Source: Brevibacillus thermoruber 423 (lineage in GTDB: Bacteria; Bacillota; Bacilli; Brevibacillales; Brevibacillaceae). Taken from it: 64,000 nt of DNA. Made by a program: the position numbers and the translations under genes. Positions 50,268 through 59,503 of the stretch are shown here, piece after piece. Below the pieces are notes generated by a model. The model saw only the letters and a program-made list of their open reading frames with translations, was not told the DNA's origin and made no database searches. How positions within the stretch are numbered: position 1 is the stretch's first letter; every line of letters begins with the position of its first letter. The stretch covers positions 23,291-87,290 of the forward strand of contig NZ_KE695652.1 in the NCBI RefSeq assembly GCF_000454065.1, in the 5' to 3' direction.

Positions 50268-50296
50268 TTGCCTGCGGGACGACGGACGATCATAAT
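50268..50296 (+). promoter_or_regulatory. Sigma-A promoter of the ZIP gene
   Basis: TTGCCT (50268-50273), exactly 17 bases, CATAAT (50291-50296). The rest of 50,100-50,262 shows nothing further that I recognise, and no Zur-like box is present. Confidence 0.6.
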
Positions 50297-50362
50297 GACC
50301 GGGACAGGCGCGTAGAATGGAAGGGACACACGTCCGACACCCGGATGGAAAGGGGACGTGCC

Positions 50363-51085
50363 ATGGAACCGGATCTGATCGTGATACTGGCGGCGGCAGC
50401 CGCCGCAAGCAGCATCGGCGGGCTTCTCTTGTGCCTGCGCGCCTGGTCGGAAGAGACGCTGTACGCCATGGTCAGCGTCGGCGGCGGGCTGTTATTGGCG
50501 ATAACGCTGCTGGACCTGCTTCCCCATACATTGGAAGGGGGAAGCGAGCGGGCCATGCCGTTTGTGATGCTCGGGTTTGCCCTGCTGTTCGCGCTGGAGC
50601 TGATCGGCCGGTCGGAGCGGAAAGCGGGCTCCCCCAGCCTGATCGGCCTGCTCTCCGGATTTCTGCTGCACGCGTACGTGGAGGGCGTCTCGCTTATCGC
50701 CAGCTTTCACCTGGACAACGGCGTCGGGTTCTCCGTCCTGCTGGCGATGGTGCTGCACAAGGTGCCGGATGGAGTGACGGTCGCTTCGCTGGTGCTGGCG
50801 GCGACACGCTCGCAGTGGAAAGCGTTTTGGGGTACGGCCGCGCTGGGAGCGGCCACGCTGGCGGGAGCTTTCAGCGTAGGGGCCGTGGAACGGGTTTTCC
50901 CGAACGGATGGTCTTCCGTAGTGGTGGCCGTCACCACCGGCGTCTTCCTGTACGTCTCGGCCAGCCATCTGGTGCCGCTGATTCAGAACGGACGACGGGT
51001 CCTGGGGGTGTACTTTTTTGCCGGGATGCTCGCGTACCTGCTCGTCACGACCGTCTGGCTTCCGGGCGGTCACGTCCATGCATAA
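50363..51085 (+). CDS. ZIP family divalent metal transporter
   Basis: A 240-residue, eight-span ZIP transporter for Zn2+ or similar ions. The metal path motifs are HAYVEGVSLIASFHLD (HxxxEG) and MVLHKVPDGVTVASL (HKxPDG). The last three residues are HVHA, but the usual His-rich loop is short. ATG 50363 has AAAGGGGA upstream. A small acidic gene follows 71 bases later. Confidence 0.9.
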   Translation: MEPDLIVILAAAAAASSIGGLLLCLRAWSEETLYAMVSVGGGLLLAITLLDLLPHTLEGGSERAMPFVMLGFALLFALELIGRSERKAGSPSLIGLLSGFLLHAYVEGVSLIASFHLDNGVGFSVLLAMVLHKVPDGVTVASLVLAATRSQWKAFWGTAALGAATLAGAFSVGAVERVFPNGWSSVVVAVTTGVFLYVSASHLVPLIQNGRRVLGVYFFAGMLAYLLVTTVWLPGGHVHA

Positions 51086-51156
51086 ACAGCCGCTTCCCAA
51101 GCCAGCCTAAGAATGATTGCGGGCAGCAAAGCCTGGACGGAAGGGAGCGATCATCC

Positions 51157-51324
51157 ATGGAGAACAGGGAAGGCTTGACGCCGGCCGACGAACCTGCGCA
51201 GCTGCAAGCGGAATTCCCGGCAAACGGAACGCCGCTCAATCCGGTGGAAGAATCCTGGGTCTTTTCCGACAGGGCGGCCGCTCCGGCGGACGATTTGGCG
51301 AAAGCGATGCAGCAGGGAGAATAA
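51157..51324 (+). CDS. Small acidic protein, 55 residues
   Basis: ATG 51157 to TAA 51324 with GGAAGGGAG as SD. The 55-residue product is acidic, Pro/Ala/Glu-rich and likely disordered (starts MENREGLTPADEPAQLQAEF). No family was recognised. It sits between the ZIP gene and fabI without its own clear promoter. Confidence 0.5.
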   Translation: MENREGLTPADEPAQLQAEFPANGTPLNPVEESWVFSDRAAAPADDLAKAMQQGE

Positions 51325-51388
51325 CCGGCGGCAGCGGTCCCGTTTCGCGTTTTTCCGGCAGCCTCTCGTAACCGCGGACAAGATCGGT

Positions 51389-51394
51389 TATAAT
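51389..51394 (+). promoter_or_regulatory. -10 element of fabI
   Basis: TATAAT with a poor -35 lies about 36 bases before fabI. No FapR-type TTAGTA box is visible. Confidence 0.5.
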
Positions 51395-51430
51395 GTCAGG
51401 GAAAAAACGTTGAAAAGGGGCCGATACATA

Positions 51431-52204
51431 ATGAATACATGGATGCAAGGCAAGAACATCGTCATCATGGGCGTGGCCAACCACCGCAGTATTGCCTGGG
51501 GAATTGCCCAGTCCCTGCACAAGGCGGGGGCCAACCTGATCTTTACCTATCAGGGGGAGCGGCTGCGGGAAAACGTGGCGGAACTGGCCCAAAGCCTCGG
51601 CGGCGAACCGATTTTGATCAACTGCGACGTGACCAAGGATGAGGAAGTGGAAGCCGCGTTCGCCCAAATCAAGGAAAAAGTGGGCGTCATCCACGGCGTG
51701 GCCCACTGCATCGCCTTTGCCAAGACGGAAGAGCTGGAAGGCGAGTTTGTCAACACGTCCCGCGACGGCTACGCGCTGGCTCAGGACATCAGCGCCTACT
51801 CGCTGGTGGCGGTGGCGCGTGCCGCTCGTCCGCTGATGACCGAAGGCGGAAGCATCGTCACGCTGACCTATCTGGGCGGCGAGCGCGTCGTTCCCAACTA
51901 CAACGTCATGGGTGTCGCCAAAGCGGCGCTGGATGCCTGCGTCCGTTATCTGGCGAGCGACCTCGGCAAAGACAACATCCGCGTCAACGCCATCTCCGCC
52001 GGACCGATCCGCACCCTGGCGGCAAAAGGAGTGCGCAACTTCAACAGCATTCTGAAGGAAATCGAGGAAAAAGCACCGCTCCGCCGCACCGTGGACCAAT
52101 CCGAGGTGGGCGACACGGCGCTCTTCCTGTTCAGCCATCTCTCCCGCGGCATCACGGGCGAAATCATCCACGTCGATGCCGGCTACAACATCATGGCACG
52201 ATAA
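51431..52204 (+). CDS. fabI: Enoyl-ACP reductase FabI
   Basis: A 257-residue NAD(P)H-dependent enoyl-acyl carrier protein reductase, the last step of each fatty acid elongation cycle. GVANHRSIAWGIAQSLHKAGANL binds the cofactor, LTYLGGERVVPNYNVMGVAKAAL holds the catalytic Tyr-x6-Lys, and IRVNAISAGPIRTLAAKG is the substrate loop. AAAGGGG precedes ATG 51431. It is monocistronic and is the triclosan target by family knowledge. Confidence 0.96.
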   Translation: MNTWMQGKNIVIMGVANHRSIAWGIAQSLHKAGANLIFTYQGERLRENVAELAQSLGGEPILINCDVTKDEEVEAAFAQIKEKVGVIHGVAHCIAFAKTEELEGEFVNTSRDGYALAQDISAYSLVAVARAARPLMTEGGSIVTLTYLGGERVVPNYNVMGVAKAALDACVRYLASDLGKDNIRVNAISAGPIRTLAAKGVRNFNSILKEIEEKAPLRRTVDQSEVGDTALFLFSHLSRGITGEIIHVDAGYNIMAR

Positions 52205-52219
52205 ACGGCAGACACACAG

Positions 52220-52257
52220 CCCCTGCTCCGGTTTTTTCGACCGGACGCAGGGGTTTT
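52220..52257 (+). terminator. Terminator of fabI
   Basis: CCCCTGC-TCCGG pairs with CCGGA-C-GCAGGGG, then TTTT. Confidence 0.85.
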
Positions 52258-52294
52258 CCCGTTTTCCTCAGCCCGAACGGCTGCGGCAGAATGT

Positions 52295-52306
52295 TTTGTA
52301 TACAAA
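52295..52306. promoter_or_regulatory. Palindrome TTTGTATACAAA, probable GntR-type operator
   Basis: A perfect 12-bp palindrome 34 bases before the MFS gene. The core TTGTATACAA matches operators of GntR/FadR-type repressors of carboxylate uptake and use. No regulator gene is adjacent. Confidence 0.5.
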
Positions 52307-52339
52307 TAAGAAGCAAATTTCCTGGAGGAGTGAAGCAGC

Positions 52340-53575
52340 GTGAACGAACGAAGATGGCGGATGGGCGTTCTCGTCATCGTCTGGATGGCGTTTTTGTTTT
52401 CCTTTGTGGACAGGCTTTCCTGGCCGCCGATCATCCCGCTCGCATCCAAGGAGCTGGGGCTGAGCAAGGTGGAGGCGGGCAGCTACATGACCGCCTTTTA
52501 CATCGGGTACGTGATCACCCAACTGCCGGGCGGACTCTTGACCGACCGGTTCGGCTACCGGAAAGTGCTGCTCAGCTCGTTTTTTGTCATGGGCGTGTTT
52601 ACTGCGTCGATGGGCCTGATTCACGATTTTGCGGCGGGTTTCGCGCTGCGCGTGCTGGCCGGTCTGGGATCAGGCGCCGTCTTTTCCGCCTGTGTCCGGG
52701 CGATTTTTGACTGGTTTCCGGCGAAAGGGCGGGGAACGGCGATGGGCTTTTTCATGACCGCCTCTTCGCTGGGGGTCTCCGTCGTCAACATGTTTGTCCC
52801 GGCTGTGGCCAATGCCTACGGCTGGCAGACGTCGTTTCTGGTGGCGGGGCTGCTGCCGCTGTTCGGACTGGCGGCGGGGTATGTGATCCTGCGGGAAAAC
52901 ACGCCGGCAGCCGCCCGGCGTGCGCAGGCGCCATCCTATTCCGACTTCTGGAAAAACGTGGGGCGCCTGTTTCAAAACCGCAACCTGATGATCACCGGCT
53001 TTTCCGGCTTCTGCGCCATGTGGGCCACCTGGGGAACGGCTACCTGGGCCAACACCTACCTGAACAAAGGGCTGAACCTCTCGCTGGTGGAAGCGGGCGT
53101 GATCATGTCGCTGTACGGCATGACCGCGCTCCTGTGCAAACCGGTCATCGGCATCCTGGCCGACGTGCTGAAGGTGCAGCGCAGGACCCTGCTCTTTAGC
53201 GTCCTGGCCCTGTTCGGCCCGGCGCTGCTCTGGTTCGGCACCACCACCAGTGTCGCGATGCTGTACGCGGCGGCGGCGGTCCTGGGCGTGGCCGCCTTTG
53301 TCTACAGCCCGATCATGAACACGTTCATCGGCGAGCTGGTGCCGCCGGAGATGGTGGGAACGGCCACCGGCTTCGTCAATACCATCTGGCAGCTCGGGTC
53401 GCTGATCTCGCCGCTGGCGGTGGGGGCCGTTCTGGATGCGACCAACAGCTATGTTTTTGCCTTCCTGGCCTTGGCCGTCGGGCCGATGCTGGGGGCAATC
53501 ATCATCCTGTTCGTGAAGGAACGACAGCCGTCCGCCGAGGTCGCGCCGGACCAGGCAGAACGGGCGGGGGCGTAA
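52340..53575 (+). CDS. MFS transporter, anion:cation symporter type
   Basis: A 411-residue, 12-helix major facilitator. FVDRLSWPPIIPLASKELGLSKVEAGSYMTAFYIGYVITQLPGGLLTDRFGYRKVL and KGRGTAMGFFMTASSLGVSV resemble the ACS branch that imports organic acids such as glucarate, tartrate or phthalate. GTG 52340 has GGAGGAG nine bases upstream. The upstream GntR-type palindrome fits carboxylate uptake. The substrate is unknown. Confidence 0.86.
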   Translation: MNERRWRMGVLVIVWMAFLFSFVDRLSWPPIIPLASKELGLSKVEAGSYMTAFYIGYVITQLPGGLLTDRFGYRKVLLSSFFVMGVFTASMGLIHDFAAGFALRVLAGLGSGAVFSACVRAIFDWFPAKGRGTAMGFFMTASSLGVSVVNMFVPAVANAYGWQTSFLVAGLLPLFGLAAGYVILRENTPAAARRAQAPSYSDFWKNVGRLFQNRNLMITGFSGFCAMWATWGTATWANTYLNKGLNLSLVEAGVIMSLYGMTALLCKPVIGILADVLKVQRRTLLFSVLALFGPALLWFGTTTSVAMLYAAAAVLGVAAFVYSPIMNTFIGELVPPEMVGTATGFVNTIWQLGSLISPLAVGAVLDATNSYVFAFLALAVGPMLGAIIILFVKERQPSAEVAPDQAERAGA

Positions 53576-53617
53576 GGGAGCACGGCACTCCCTCGGCCCA
53601 CCCCCGCACGCATAAAA

Positions 53618-53667
53618 GGCTCCCCATTTCCGCACGCTAGTACCAAACGTACGGAAGGGAGCCGTTT
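53618..53667 (-). terminator. Terminator-like stem after the UvrD-type gene
   Basis: GGCTCCC (53618-53624) with TTCCG pairs with CGGAA and GGGAGCC (53657-53663). On the minus strand the stem is followed by TTTTATG, fitting the helicase gene; it may also end the MFS transcript. Confidence 0.6.
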
Positions 53668-53733
53668 GTCGTGTTTCCAATCATTGCGTCGATGGAAGAA
53701 TGGCTGATGTACATGGGCGGGGGACTGGACCGG

Positions 53734-56106
53734 CTATCCGCCCATTTCGGCGATGAACCGGGAGGGCCTGGTTTTCCGGCCGAACCGCTCGCGGGGGATG
53801 CCGACCGCGAGGGAATGGCGGGCCCGCGTGATGGCCACGTATAGGAGGCGCCTCTCTTCCTCCAGAGCGGACGACTCTCCCTTGCGCACGGCGTCCAGCG
53901 CGTACTCGTGAGGGAGAGCGCCTTCCACCAGGTCGGGCAGGAACACGTGGTCGAATTCCAGTCCTTTGGCCCGGTGAATGCTGAGAACGTGAACACCTTC
54001 CTCCGGGAGTGGCCGCTCATGGCGCCACTCCTTTTCCCGTTCCGCCATGCGTTCCACATGGCGCAAAAACTCGGCGACGGTGGCGTGCCGCCTGGCCGCG
54101 GCCAAAAGCTGCTGCAGTTCGTCGCTCCAGCGCTCCCGGCTGTCGTCCCGGTCCTTGGCCCGCTTTTTCAGGTAGTCCCGCAGCCGGCCGTCCTCGTAAA
54201 TCAGCTCCAGCGCCTGGGCGGGCGGACATTCCCGGCAGGCAGCGAGGATGTCGGCCACGGTTTGCAGGTGCTTGCGCTGGTAGACTTTCCACTGCGGCAG
54301 GCGGGGCAGCACGTGCAGGACCGGCAGATCCTCCAGAATGGCCTGGCTGCGTACCGCGTTCCACATCTCCTGGGAGATGTAGAGGGTGGGGAGAATCTCC
54401 CTCAGCGCGTCGGCATCGTCCGGGTCCAGCGCAAGCCGCAAATAGCCCAGCGTCCAGCGAACGGCCTGCCGCTGGTAAAAGGAGTCCTCCTCCTGCGTGT
54501 AGTGAAACGGGATGCCCGCTTCGCTCAGCCGCTCCAGGATCGGCCGGGCCGACTCGCTGGTGCGGTAGAGGATGGCGCACTCGCCGGGCGGGGTCCCCTG
54601 CTCGATCCGGTGGCAGATCTCGTCCACGATCCGGGAGGCCTGTTCTTCCTCGTCGTCCGGCTCGAACAGGTAGGTTTCCCCTTCCTCGCTGTGAAACGAA
54701 AGGCAGTCTTTTTTCCAGCGCGCCCGATTGTGGCCGATCAATGAGTAGCCCAGCCCGACGATGGCGGAGCGGGAGCGGTAGTTCACTTCCAGCGTAATCG
54801 TTTGAGCCTGGGGAAAATCGTGGGTAAAGCCAAGTATGTACTGCGGATCGCTGCCGCGAAATCCGTAGATCGACTGATCGTCGTCCCCGATGACGCACAG
54901 ATTGTTTTGCGGCGCGGCGAGCAGCTTGACGGTTTCGTACTGGATGCGGTTGATGTCCTGAAACTCGTCGATCATCACATGCGTGATCCGCTCCTGGTAG
55001 CGGCGCAGGATCTCCGTCTCGTCCCGCAGCATCTCGTAACAGCCGATCAGCATGTCGTCAAAGTCAAACCAGCCGAGCTTTCGCTTGGCCTCCTCGTACA
55101 GCGGATACAGCTCGCCTGCCTGCCGTTCCGCGTCGCTCGCCGCTTCCCGCCGGACGGTCTGGCCGGGCAGCAGGTACTCGTTTTTCCAGCGGCTGATCAC
55201 GCCGAACGCGTCCAGAACGTCGTGTTCCTTTTGCCCCAGGAGCTCGGGATGTTCGGCGAGCACGCCGCTTTCCCTGAGCAGCCGCCACTTTTGCCAGTCT
55301 TTTTTCAGCAGGCGGCGCTGATCCCAGCGTTCCGGCTGGTGGTACAGCAGCATGCGGTAAAAGATGCTGTGGAACGTGCCGGCGATCAGCTCCCGCGCCT
55401 GCTCGCGGGGGAGCTGGCGGGCCAGCCGCTGCCGGATCTCGTCCGCCGCCTTGGTGGTAAAGGTGACCACCATGATCTGCCGGGGCGGGACGCCTTTGTC
55501 CCGGATCAGGTGGGCGGTCCGGGCCGTCATCACCCGCGTCTTGCCGCTGCCCGCACCGGCCAGGATGAGAAGGGGGCCGTCCGTGGTCATGACGGCCTGC
55601 CGCTGGCGGGGATGGAGCGGTTCGTCCCGCTGTTCCGCCAGGTGCTGGATGCGCGTTTTCGGCATCAGCCGTTTGCGAAACAGCGGCGGTTCCGGCGCGG
55701 GCGTCACGCTGCCGCCGCCGATCGGCCGCCGTTTGGGCAGGCGAAAGGAGCCGACCCGAACGGATTCGCCGTCGATGTCATCTCCCACTGGAGAGGCGGC
55801 GTCCGTCCGACACGGGTTGGCGTCACGCGGCGCGGGATCGGCCGCAGCCGCGACAGCGGCCGCCAGCTCCGGACGCGCGGCGAGCCACTCGGGCGGGGGC
55901 TCGTCCCGCCCCTGCCAGGCACAATCGCTGTCCGCGGGATGGAGAAAGCGGGGTTCCGCACTGATCCCCGCCATCAGGCTGAGCGGCGAACCGCAGGTGG
56001 GACAGCGCACCTTCCCCTGGCGGGCGGCCATCCGCCAGGCGGGTATGCGAGGGTAAGTCTCGGGCGTAAGCAGGATGACCTGGTCGTCTAGCTGCGCGAA
56101 TTTCAT
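53734..56106 (-). CDS. UvrD/Rep-type helicase with CoiA-like zinc ribbon (YjcD-like)
   Basis: A 790-residue superfamily 1 DNA helicase. The C-terminal 620 residues carry Walker A LILAGAGSGKTRVM, VTFTTKAADEIRQRL, the box HVMIDEFQDINRIQ, GDDDQSIYGFRGSDP and HRAKGLEFDHVFLPDLVEG. The N-terminus (residues 20-65) has CPTCGSPLSLMAGISAEPRF-LHP with Cys35, Cys38, His56 and Cys62, as in the N-terminal domain of competence protein CoiA. Residues 65-145 are a low-complexity linker. It resembles Bacillus YjcD and probably acts in repair or recombination. The yjcFGH group lies 5 kb away. Confidence 0.92.
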   Translation of the reverse strand: MKFAQLDDQVILLTPETYPRIPAWRMAARQGKVRCPTCGSPLSLMAGISAEPRFLHPADSDCAWQGRDEPPPEWLAARPELAAAVAAAADPAPRDANPCRTDAASPVGDDIDGESVRVGSFRLPKRRPIGGGSVTPAPEPPLFRKRLMPKTRIQHLAEQRDEPLHPRQRQAVMTTDGPLLILAGAGSGKTRVMTARTAHLIRDKGVPPRQIMVVTFTTKAADEIRQRLARQLPREQARELIAGTFHSIFYRMLLYHQPERWDQRRLLKKDWQKWRLLRESGVLAEHPELLGQKEHDVLDAFGVISRWKNEYLLPGQTVRREAASDAERQAGELYPLYEEAKRKLGWFDFDDMLIGCYEMLRDETEILRRYQERITHVMIDEFQDINRIQYETVKLLAAPQNNLCVIGDDDQSIYGFRGSDPQYILGFTHDFPQAQTITLEVNYRSRSAIVGLGYSLIGHNRARWKKDCLSFHSEEGETYLFEPDDEEEQASRIVDEICHRIEQGTPPGECAILYRTSESARPILERLSEAGIPFHYTQEEDSFYQRQAVRWTLGYLRLALDPDDADALREILPTLYISQEMWNAVRSQAILEDLPVLHVLPRLPQWKVYQRKHLQTVADILAACRECPPAQALELIYEDGRLRDYLKKRAKDRDDSRERWSDELQQLLAAARRHATVAEFLRHVERMAEREKEWRHERPLPEEGVHVLSIHRAKGLEFDHVFLPDLVEGALPHEYALDAVRKGESSALEEERRLLYVAITRARHSLAVGIPRERFGRKTRPSRFIAEMGG

Positions 56107-56288
56107 TGCGACACCTCGTACGGAATGCGGCGTGCGAAATGGCGGAGTCGCCGCCTTGACACGCCTGCGGATGAGTCCATCGGATGATGGGAACGGGGGC
56201 TGCCGGTGTTGTACCGCCGGCAGCCGGAAAGAAGAAGTGCCCCCTGCGGACAGGGGACACTTGCCTGTTCATTTGTGGGATCGGTACG

Positions 56289-57656
56289 TCATGACTGTGC
56301 GGGCAAAAGAACGGTCTCTTCGTTCTCTACCGGTTCGTTTTCGCCCACGTAAGTGATGCCTACCCGGGTGATGCGGTGGTTTTCCAGCTCGGTGATGGTG
56401 AAGAGGTAGTCCTGGAAGCGGACCGACTTGCCTTCCGCCACTTCCTCGTTCAACTGGCTGTAGAGCCAGCCGGCAATCGTGTCTACCTCATCGGAGTGCA
56501 TCTCCACGGCGATATAGTCGTTCAGCTCGGTGAGCAGCGTCTTTCCCGAGACGGACCATTCGTTGTTGTTGGAACTTTCGATATCGGGACGTTCGTGTTC
56601 GTCGAATTCGTCCTGAATGTCGCCCACAATCTCTTCCAGAATGTCTTCCATGGTGATCAGCCCGGCGGTGCCGCCGTACTCGTCGATGACGATCGCCATC
56701 TGCGAGCGGCGCTTCTGCATCAGCCGCAGCACGTGGCTGATTTCCATGGACTCCGGCACGGTCAAAAGCGGGCGGAGAAAATCCTTCAGCTCCGCTTTCC
56801 CATAGGTGAGAGCCGACAGGTAAAAATCCGAGGTGTGGACAAAACCGATCAGCCGGTCCTTGTCCTCGTGGGCCACCGGAAACCGGGAGTGTCTCGACTG
56901 GCGCATGATTTCCAGGTTCTCCTCAAACGTGTTGTCATCGTAGAGGCAGACCATGTCAATCCGCGGAATCATGATTTCCCGGGCCAGACGTTCGGAAAAC
57001 GCAAAGACGTTGTCCACCAGCGCCAATTCGGTCTGGTCGATGTGGCCGCTTTTGTGGCTTTGGTTGACGAGCAGGCGAATCTCTTCTTCCGTGTGGGCGG
57101 AGTCGTTTTCCGTCGCGGGCTCGACGCCCAGCCGCCGGATGAAGAAGTTGGCCGTGCCGTTCAGCATCCAGATCAGCGGATAGCTGAGCTTGTAAAAGAA
57201 CATCAGCGGCGCCGCCGTCCAGAGGGACGTGGTTTCCGCTCTCTGGATCGCCAGCGACTTGGGAGCCAGCTCCCCGAAGACAATGTGCAGGAAGGTAATG
57301 AACCCAAAGGCGATCGCCAGCGATACGGGCGTTGCCAGGGATTGTGGCAGGTTCAAAGATACCAAAACGGGTTCGACAAAATGGGCGACGGCCGGTTCAC
57401 CTACCCACCCCAGTCCCAGCGATGCCAGCGTGATGCCTAGCTGACACGCGGACAGATAAGCGTCCAACTGGCGGGTCACCTTTTGCGCGTAGGAGGCGCG
57501 CTTGTTTCCCTCGCTTGCCAGTTGGGCCAGACGGGTTTGGCGCACTTTCACCAGCGAGAATTCTGCTGCGACAAAAAAGCCGTTCAGGAACACCAGAAAG
57601 CCGACGAGCAGCAGATTCAGCACAATCTCCCCTATCGGACCTATCGGACTCTCCAA
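56289..57656 (-). CDS. CNNM/CBS/CorC_HlyC membrane protein, second copy
   Basis: A 455-residue paralogue of the protein at 31,392-32,705, with the same domain order: CNNM (LVFLNGFFVAAEFSLVKVRQTRL, FLHIVFGELAPKSLAIQ), CBS pair (MIPRIDMVCLYDD, MAIVIDEYGGTAGLITMEDILEEIVG) and CorC_HlyC. TTG 57656 is preferred because AGAGGGGAG sits six bases upstream. GTG 57716 in frame would add 20 polar residues, but GGAGGTGA lies inside that stretch. It probably exports or senses Mg2+ or Co2+. Confidence 0.91.
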   Translation of the reverse strand: MESPIGPIGEIVLNLLLVGFLVFLNGFFVAAEFSLVKVRQTRLAQLASEGNKRASYAQKVTRQLDAYLSACQLGITLASLGLGWVGEPAVAHFVEPVLVSLNLPQSLATPVSLAIAFGFITFLHIVFGELAPKSLAIQRAETTSLWTAAPLMFFYKLSYPLIWMLNGTANFFIRRLGVEPATENDSAHTEEEIRLLVNQSHKSGHIDQTELALVDNVFAFSERLAREIMIPRIDMVCLYDDNTFEENLEIMRQSRHSRFPVAHEDKDRLIGFVHTSDFYLSALTYGKAELKDFLRPLLTVPESMEISHVLRLMQKRRSQMAIVIDEYGGTAGLITMEDILEEIVGDIQDEFDEHERPDIESSNNNEWSVSGKTLLTELNDYIAVEMHSDEVDTIAGWLYSQLNEEVAEGKSVRFQDYLFTITELENHRITRVGITYVGENEPVENEETVLLPAQS

Positions 57657-57783
57657 GAACGTCTCCCCTCTCGCATCCGCTTGCGCTTCTGCGACAGCAG
57701 GAGAATTCACCTCCACTTGTTATTGTCGGTTGTCGTTTTTCATGTACGAACGCCCCATGGCCAACATTCGCACCCATCCTGTT

Positions 57784-57820
57784 ACTGGATAGTATACCAG
57801 TTGAAAAAGCGAAGAGTCAA
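57784..57820 (-). promoter_or_regulatory. Sigma-A promoter of the second CNNM gene with a palindrome
   Basis: On the minus strand TTGACT (57820-57815), 18 bases, TATACT (57796-57791). ACTGG/CCAGT arms (57784-57788 and 57797-57801) enclose the -10. Confidence 0.55.
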
Positions 57821-57921
57821 AACCATCCGATTTGTGCCGGCCCATCGGCACAATTGCCATACATACCCGCACCCGCTCTGACATACAGTTAAGCGAAACC
57901 CTGTCCGGGGAGGAGAAGCGT

Positions 57922-58557
57922 GTGTACTGGCTGCAGAAAAGCGTGGCAATCCTGGCGGGCAGCGTGCTGGTCGCCGTGGGCGTCAACCTGTTTCTCGTTC
58001 CGCACAAGCTGATGGACGGGGGCATGATCGGCCTGGGGCTGTTGGCCACGTACTACCTGCATGTGCCCCCGGGGCTGGTGATGATTCTGGTCAGCCTGCC
58101 CGTCTACGCGCTCGTCTTCGCCTTCGACCGCAGTCTGTTTGCCCACAGCTTTCACGGCATGCTGATCTCTTCCTTTTTCGTTGACATCTTCTCGCCGCTC
58201 CGGTCCTGGAATGCCTGGTCGACGCCCGCCTCGGCTGTCTGGGGCGGCGCTCTGATCGGCTCCGGCATCGGGCTGATGCTGGCGTACAAGACCAATACAG
58301 GCGGCACCGACCTGTTGGCCCAGTTTGCGGCGAGGCGGTACGGACAGCCTGTGGCGCTCCTGATTCTCGGCATCGATGGAGTGATCGTCGCCGGTTCGCT
58401 GCCGGCGATCGGCTGGGAACGCACCGTCTTTTCCCTGATCACCATCGTCGCCGTCGCGTCCTGCACCCATGTCTTCAGCGGCATTCGCCGCCGGCCTGCG
58501 CCGTACGTGGTAATCGGGCCGATCGGCAGGGATGGGGGACGCGCGTGGAGAAAATAA
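57922..58557 (+). CDS. YitT family membrane protein
   Basis: A 211-residue membrane protein with five or six spans. VAVGVNLFLVPHKLMDGGMIGLGLLATYYL, GSGIGLMLAYKTNTGGTDLLAQF and the following hydrophobic segments are typical of YitT/YpjC proteins, which have no established function. The C-terminal DUF2179 domain found in most members is missing. GTG 57922 has GGGGAGGAG six bases upstream. The next gene starts 28 bases downstream. Confidence 0.85.
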   Translation: MYWLQKSVAILAGSVLVAVGVNLFLVPHKLMDGGMIGLGLLATYYLHVPPGLVMILVSLPVYALVFAFDRSLFAHSFHGMLISSFFVDIFSPLRSWNAWSTPASAVWGGALIGSGIGLMLAYKTNTGGTDLLAQFAARRYGQPVALLILGIDGVIVAGSLPAIGWERTVFSLITIVAVASCTHVFSGIRRRPAPYVVIGPIGRDGGRAWRK

Positions 58558-58585
58558 GGAAAAAGCCAGAAAAGAGGGAACGCGC

Positions 58586-59503
58586 GTGGCACCACATTTG
58601 CCCGAAATGATTACCGATCGGATCGGCTACTTTCCCGGCAGCGTCAACATCGGCCTCGTCCTGGGAACAAGCGGCGCCATCCTGATCGATTCCGGATTGG
58701 ACGCACAGACCGCGAAAAAAATCAAAAAAGGGCTGGAGGCAATGCCCCAGCCGCTGGCTGCCATCGTTCAGACCCATGCCCATGCCGATCATTTCGGCGG
58801 CAATGCCTACCTGCTCACCTGCTGGCCGGAGGCGGTCGTATACGCTCCGCCGCTGGAGGAGGCGATCATCCGCTACCCGCTGTTGGAGCCGATTTACCTC
58901 GGGATGGGCGCCCAGCCGCTGGCAGAGCTGTGCAACAAGTTTTTGCTGGCGGAAGCCTCCCGGGTGGACCGCCTCCTGCCGGCGGAAGGCGAGCTGGACA
59001 TCGACGGCGTCCGCTTTGAGGTCATCTCCCTGCCGGGACATAGCTGGCAGCAGGTGGGCCTGGTGTGCGACGGCATCTGCTTTGCCGCCGACAGCTTTTT
59101 CGGCGAGGAAACGCTGAAGAAGCACAAGCTGCCGTTTCTCGTCGATGCGCATGAAACCCTGCGCAGCCTGGTGAAACTGCTGGAGTCCGGCTGCCGCGGC
59201 TACCTGCCGGGCCACGGTCCCTACACCACCTCCCCGGAAGCGATCCTGACGAAAAACATCCACTGGCACCGCCGCCTGTACGACGTAATTGAAGAGATCC
59301 TGGCAGAGGAGAAAACGCTGGAACAGACGCTGGCCTTGCTGTGTGAACGCTTGCACATTTCCATTCAAAACGCCACGAGCTATGTCCTGTACCGGACCGC
59401 GCTGATGGGCTACCTGATCGGACTGATGAAGGAAGAGCGCGTCAGCTACCGCTTCGCCGCCAATCAATGGCTGTGGAGCCGAAAAGGGACCGGTCAGGGC
59501 TGA
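58586..59503 (+). CDS. MBL-fold metal-dependent hydrolase
   Basis: A 305-residue metallo-beta-lactamase superfamily protein. VQTHAHADHFGGNAYLL holds the HxHxDH site, and SLPGHSWQQVGLV and CFAADSFFGEE supply further ligands. The last 80 residues are helical (LYDVIEEILAEEKTLEQTLALLCERLHI). The substrate is unknown. GTG 58586 has AGAGGGAA upstream. It probably shares a transcript with the YitT gene. Its end overlaps the convergent YugN-like gene by ten bases. Confidence 0.86.
   Translation: MAPHLPEMITDRIGYFPGSVNIGLVLGTSGAILIDSGLDAQTAKKIKKGLEAMPQPLAAIVQTHAHADHFGGNAYLLTCWPEAVVYAPPLEEAIIRYPLLEPIYLGMGAQPLAELCNKFLLAEASRVDRLLPAEGELDIDGVRFEVISLPGHSWQQVGLVCDGICFAADSFFGEETLKKHKLPFLVDAHETLRSLVKLLESGCRGYLPGHGPYTTSPEAILTKNIHWHRRLYDVIEEILAEEKTLEQTLALLCERLHISIQNATSYVLYRTALMGYLIGLMKEERVSYRFAANQWLWSRKGTGQG

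Noticed and set aside
51366-51430. FapR operator before fabI
   Set aside because: The TTAGTA...TACTAA core is absent in the promoter region.
53671-53844. 57-residue plus-strand frame starting MFPIIASMEEWLMYMGGG with GGAAGGGAG upstream
   Set aside because: Two thirds of it is antisense to the helicase 3' end and the apparent SD is part of the terminator stem; codon composition mirrors the opposite gene.
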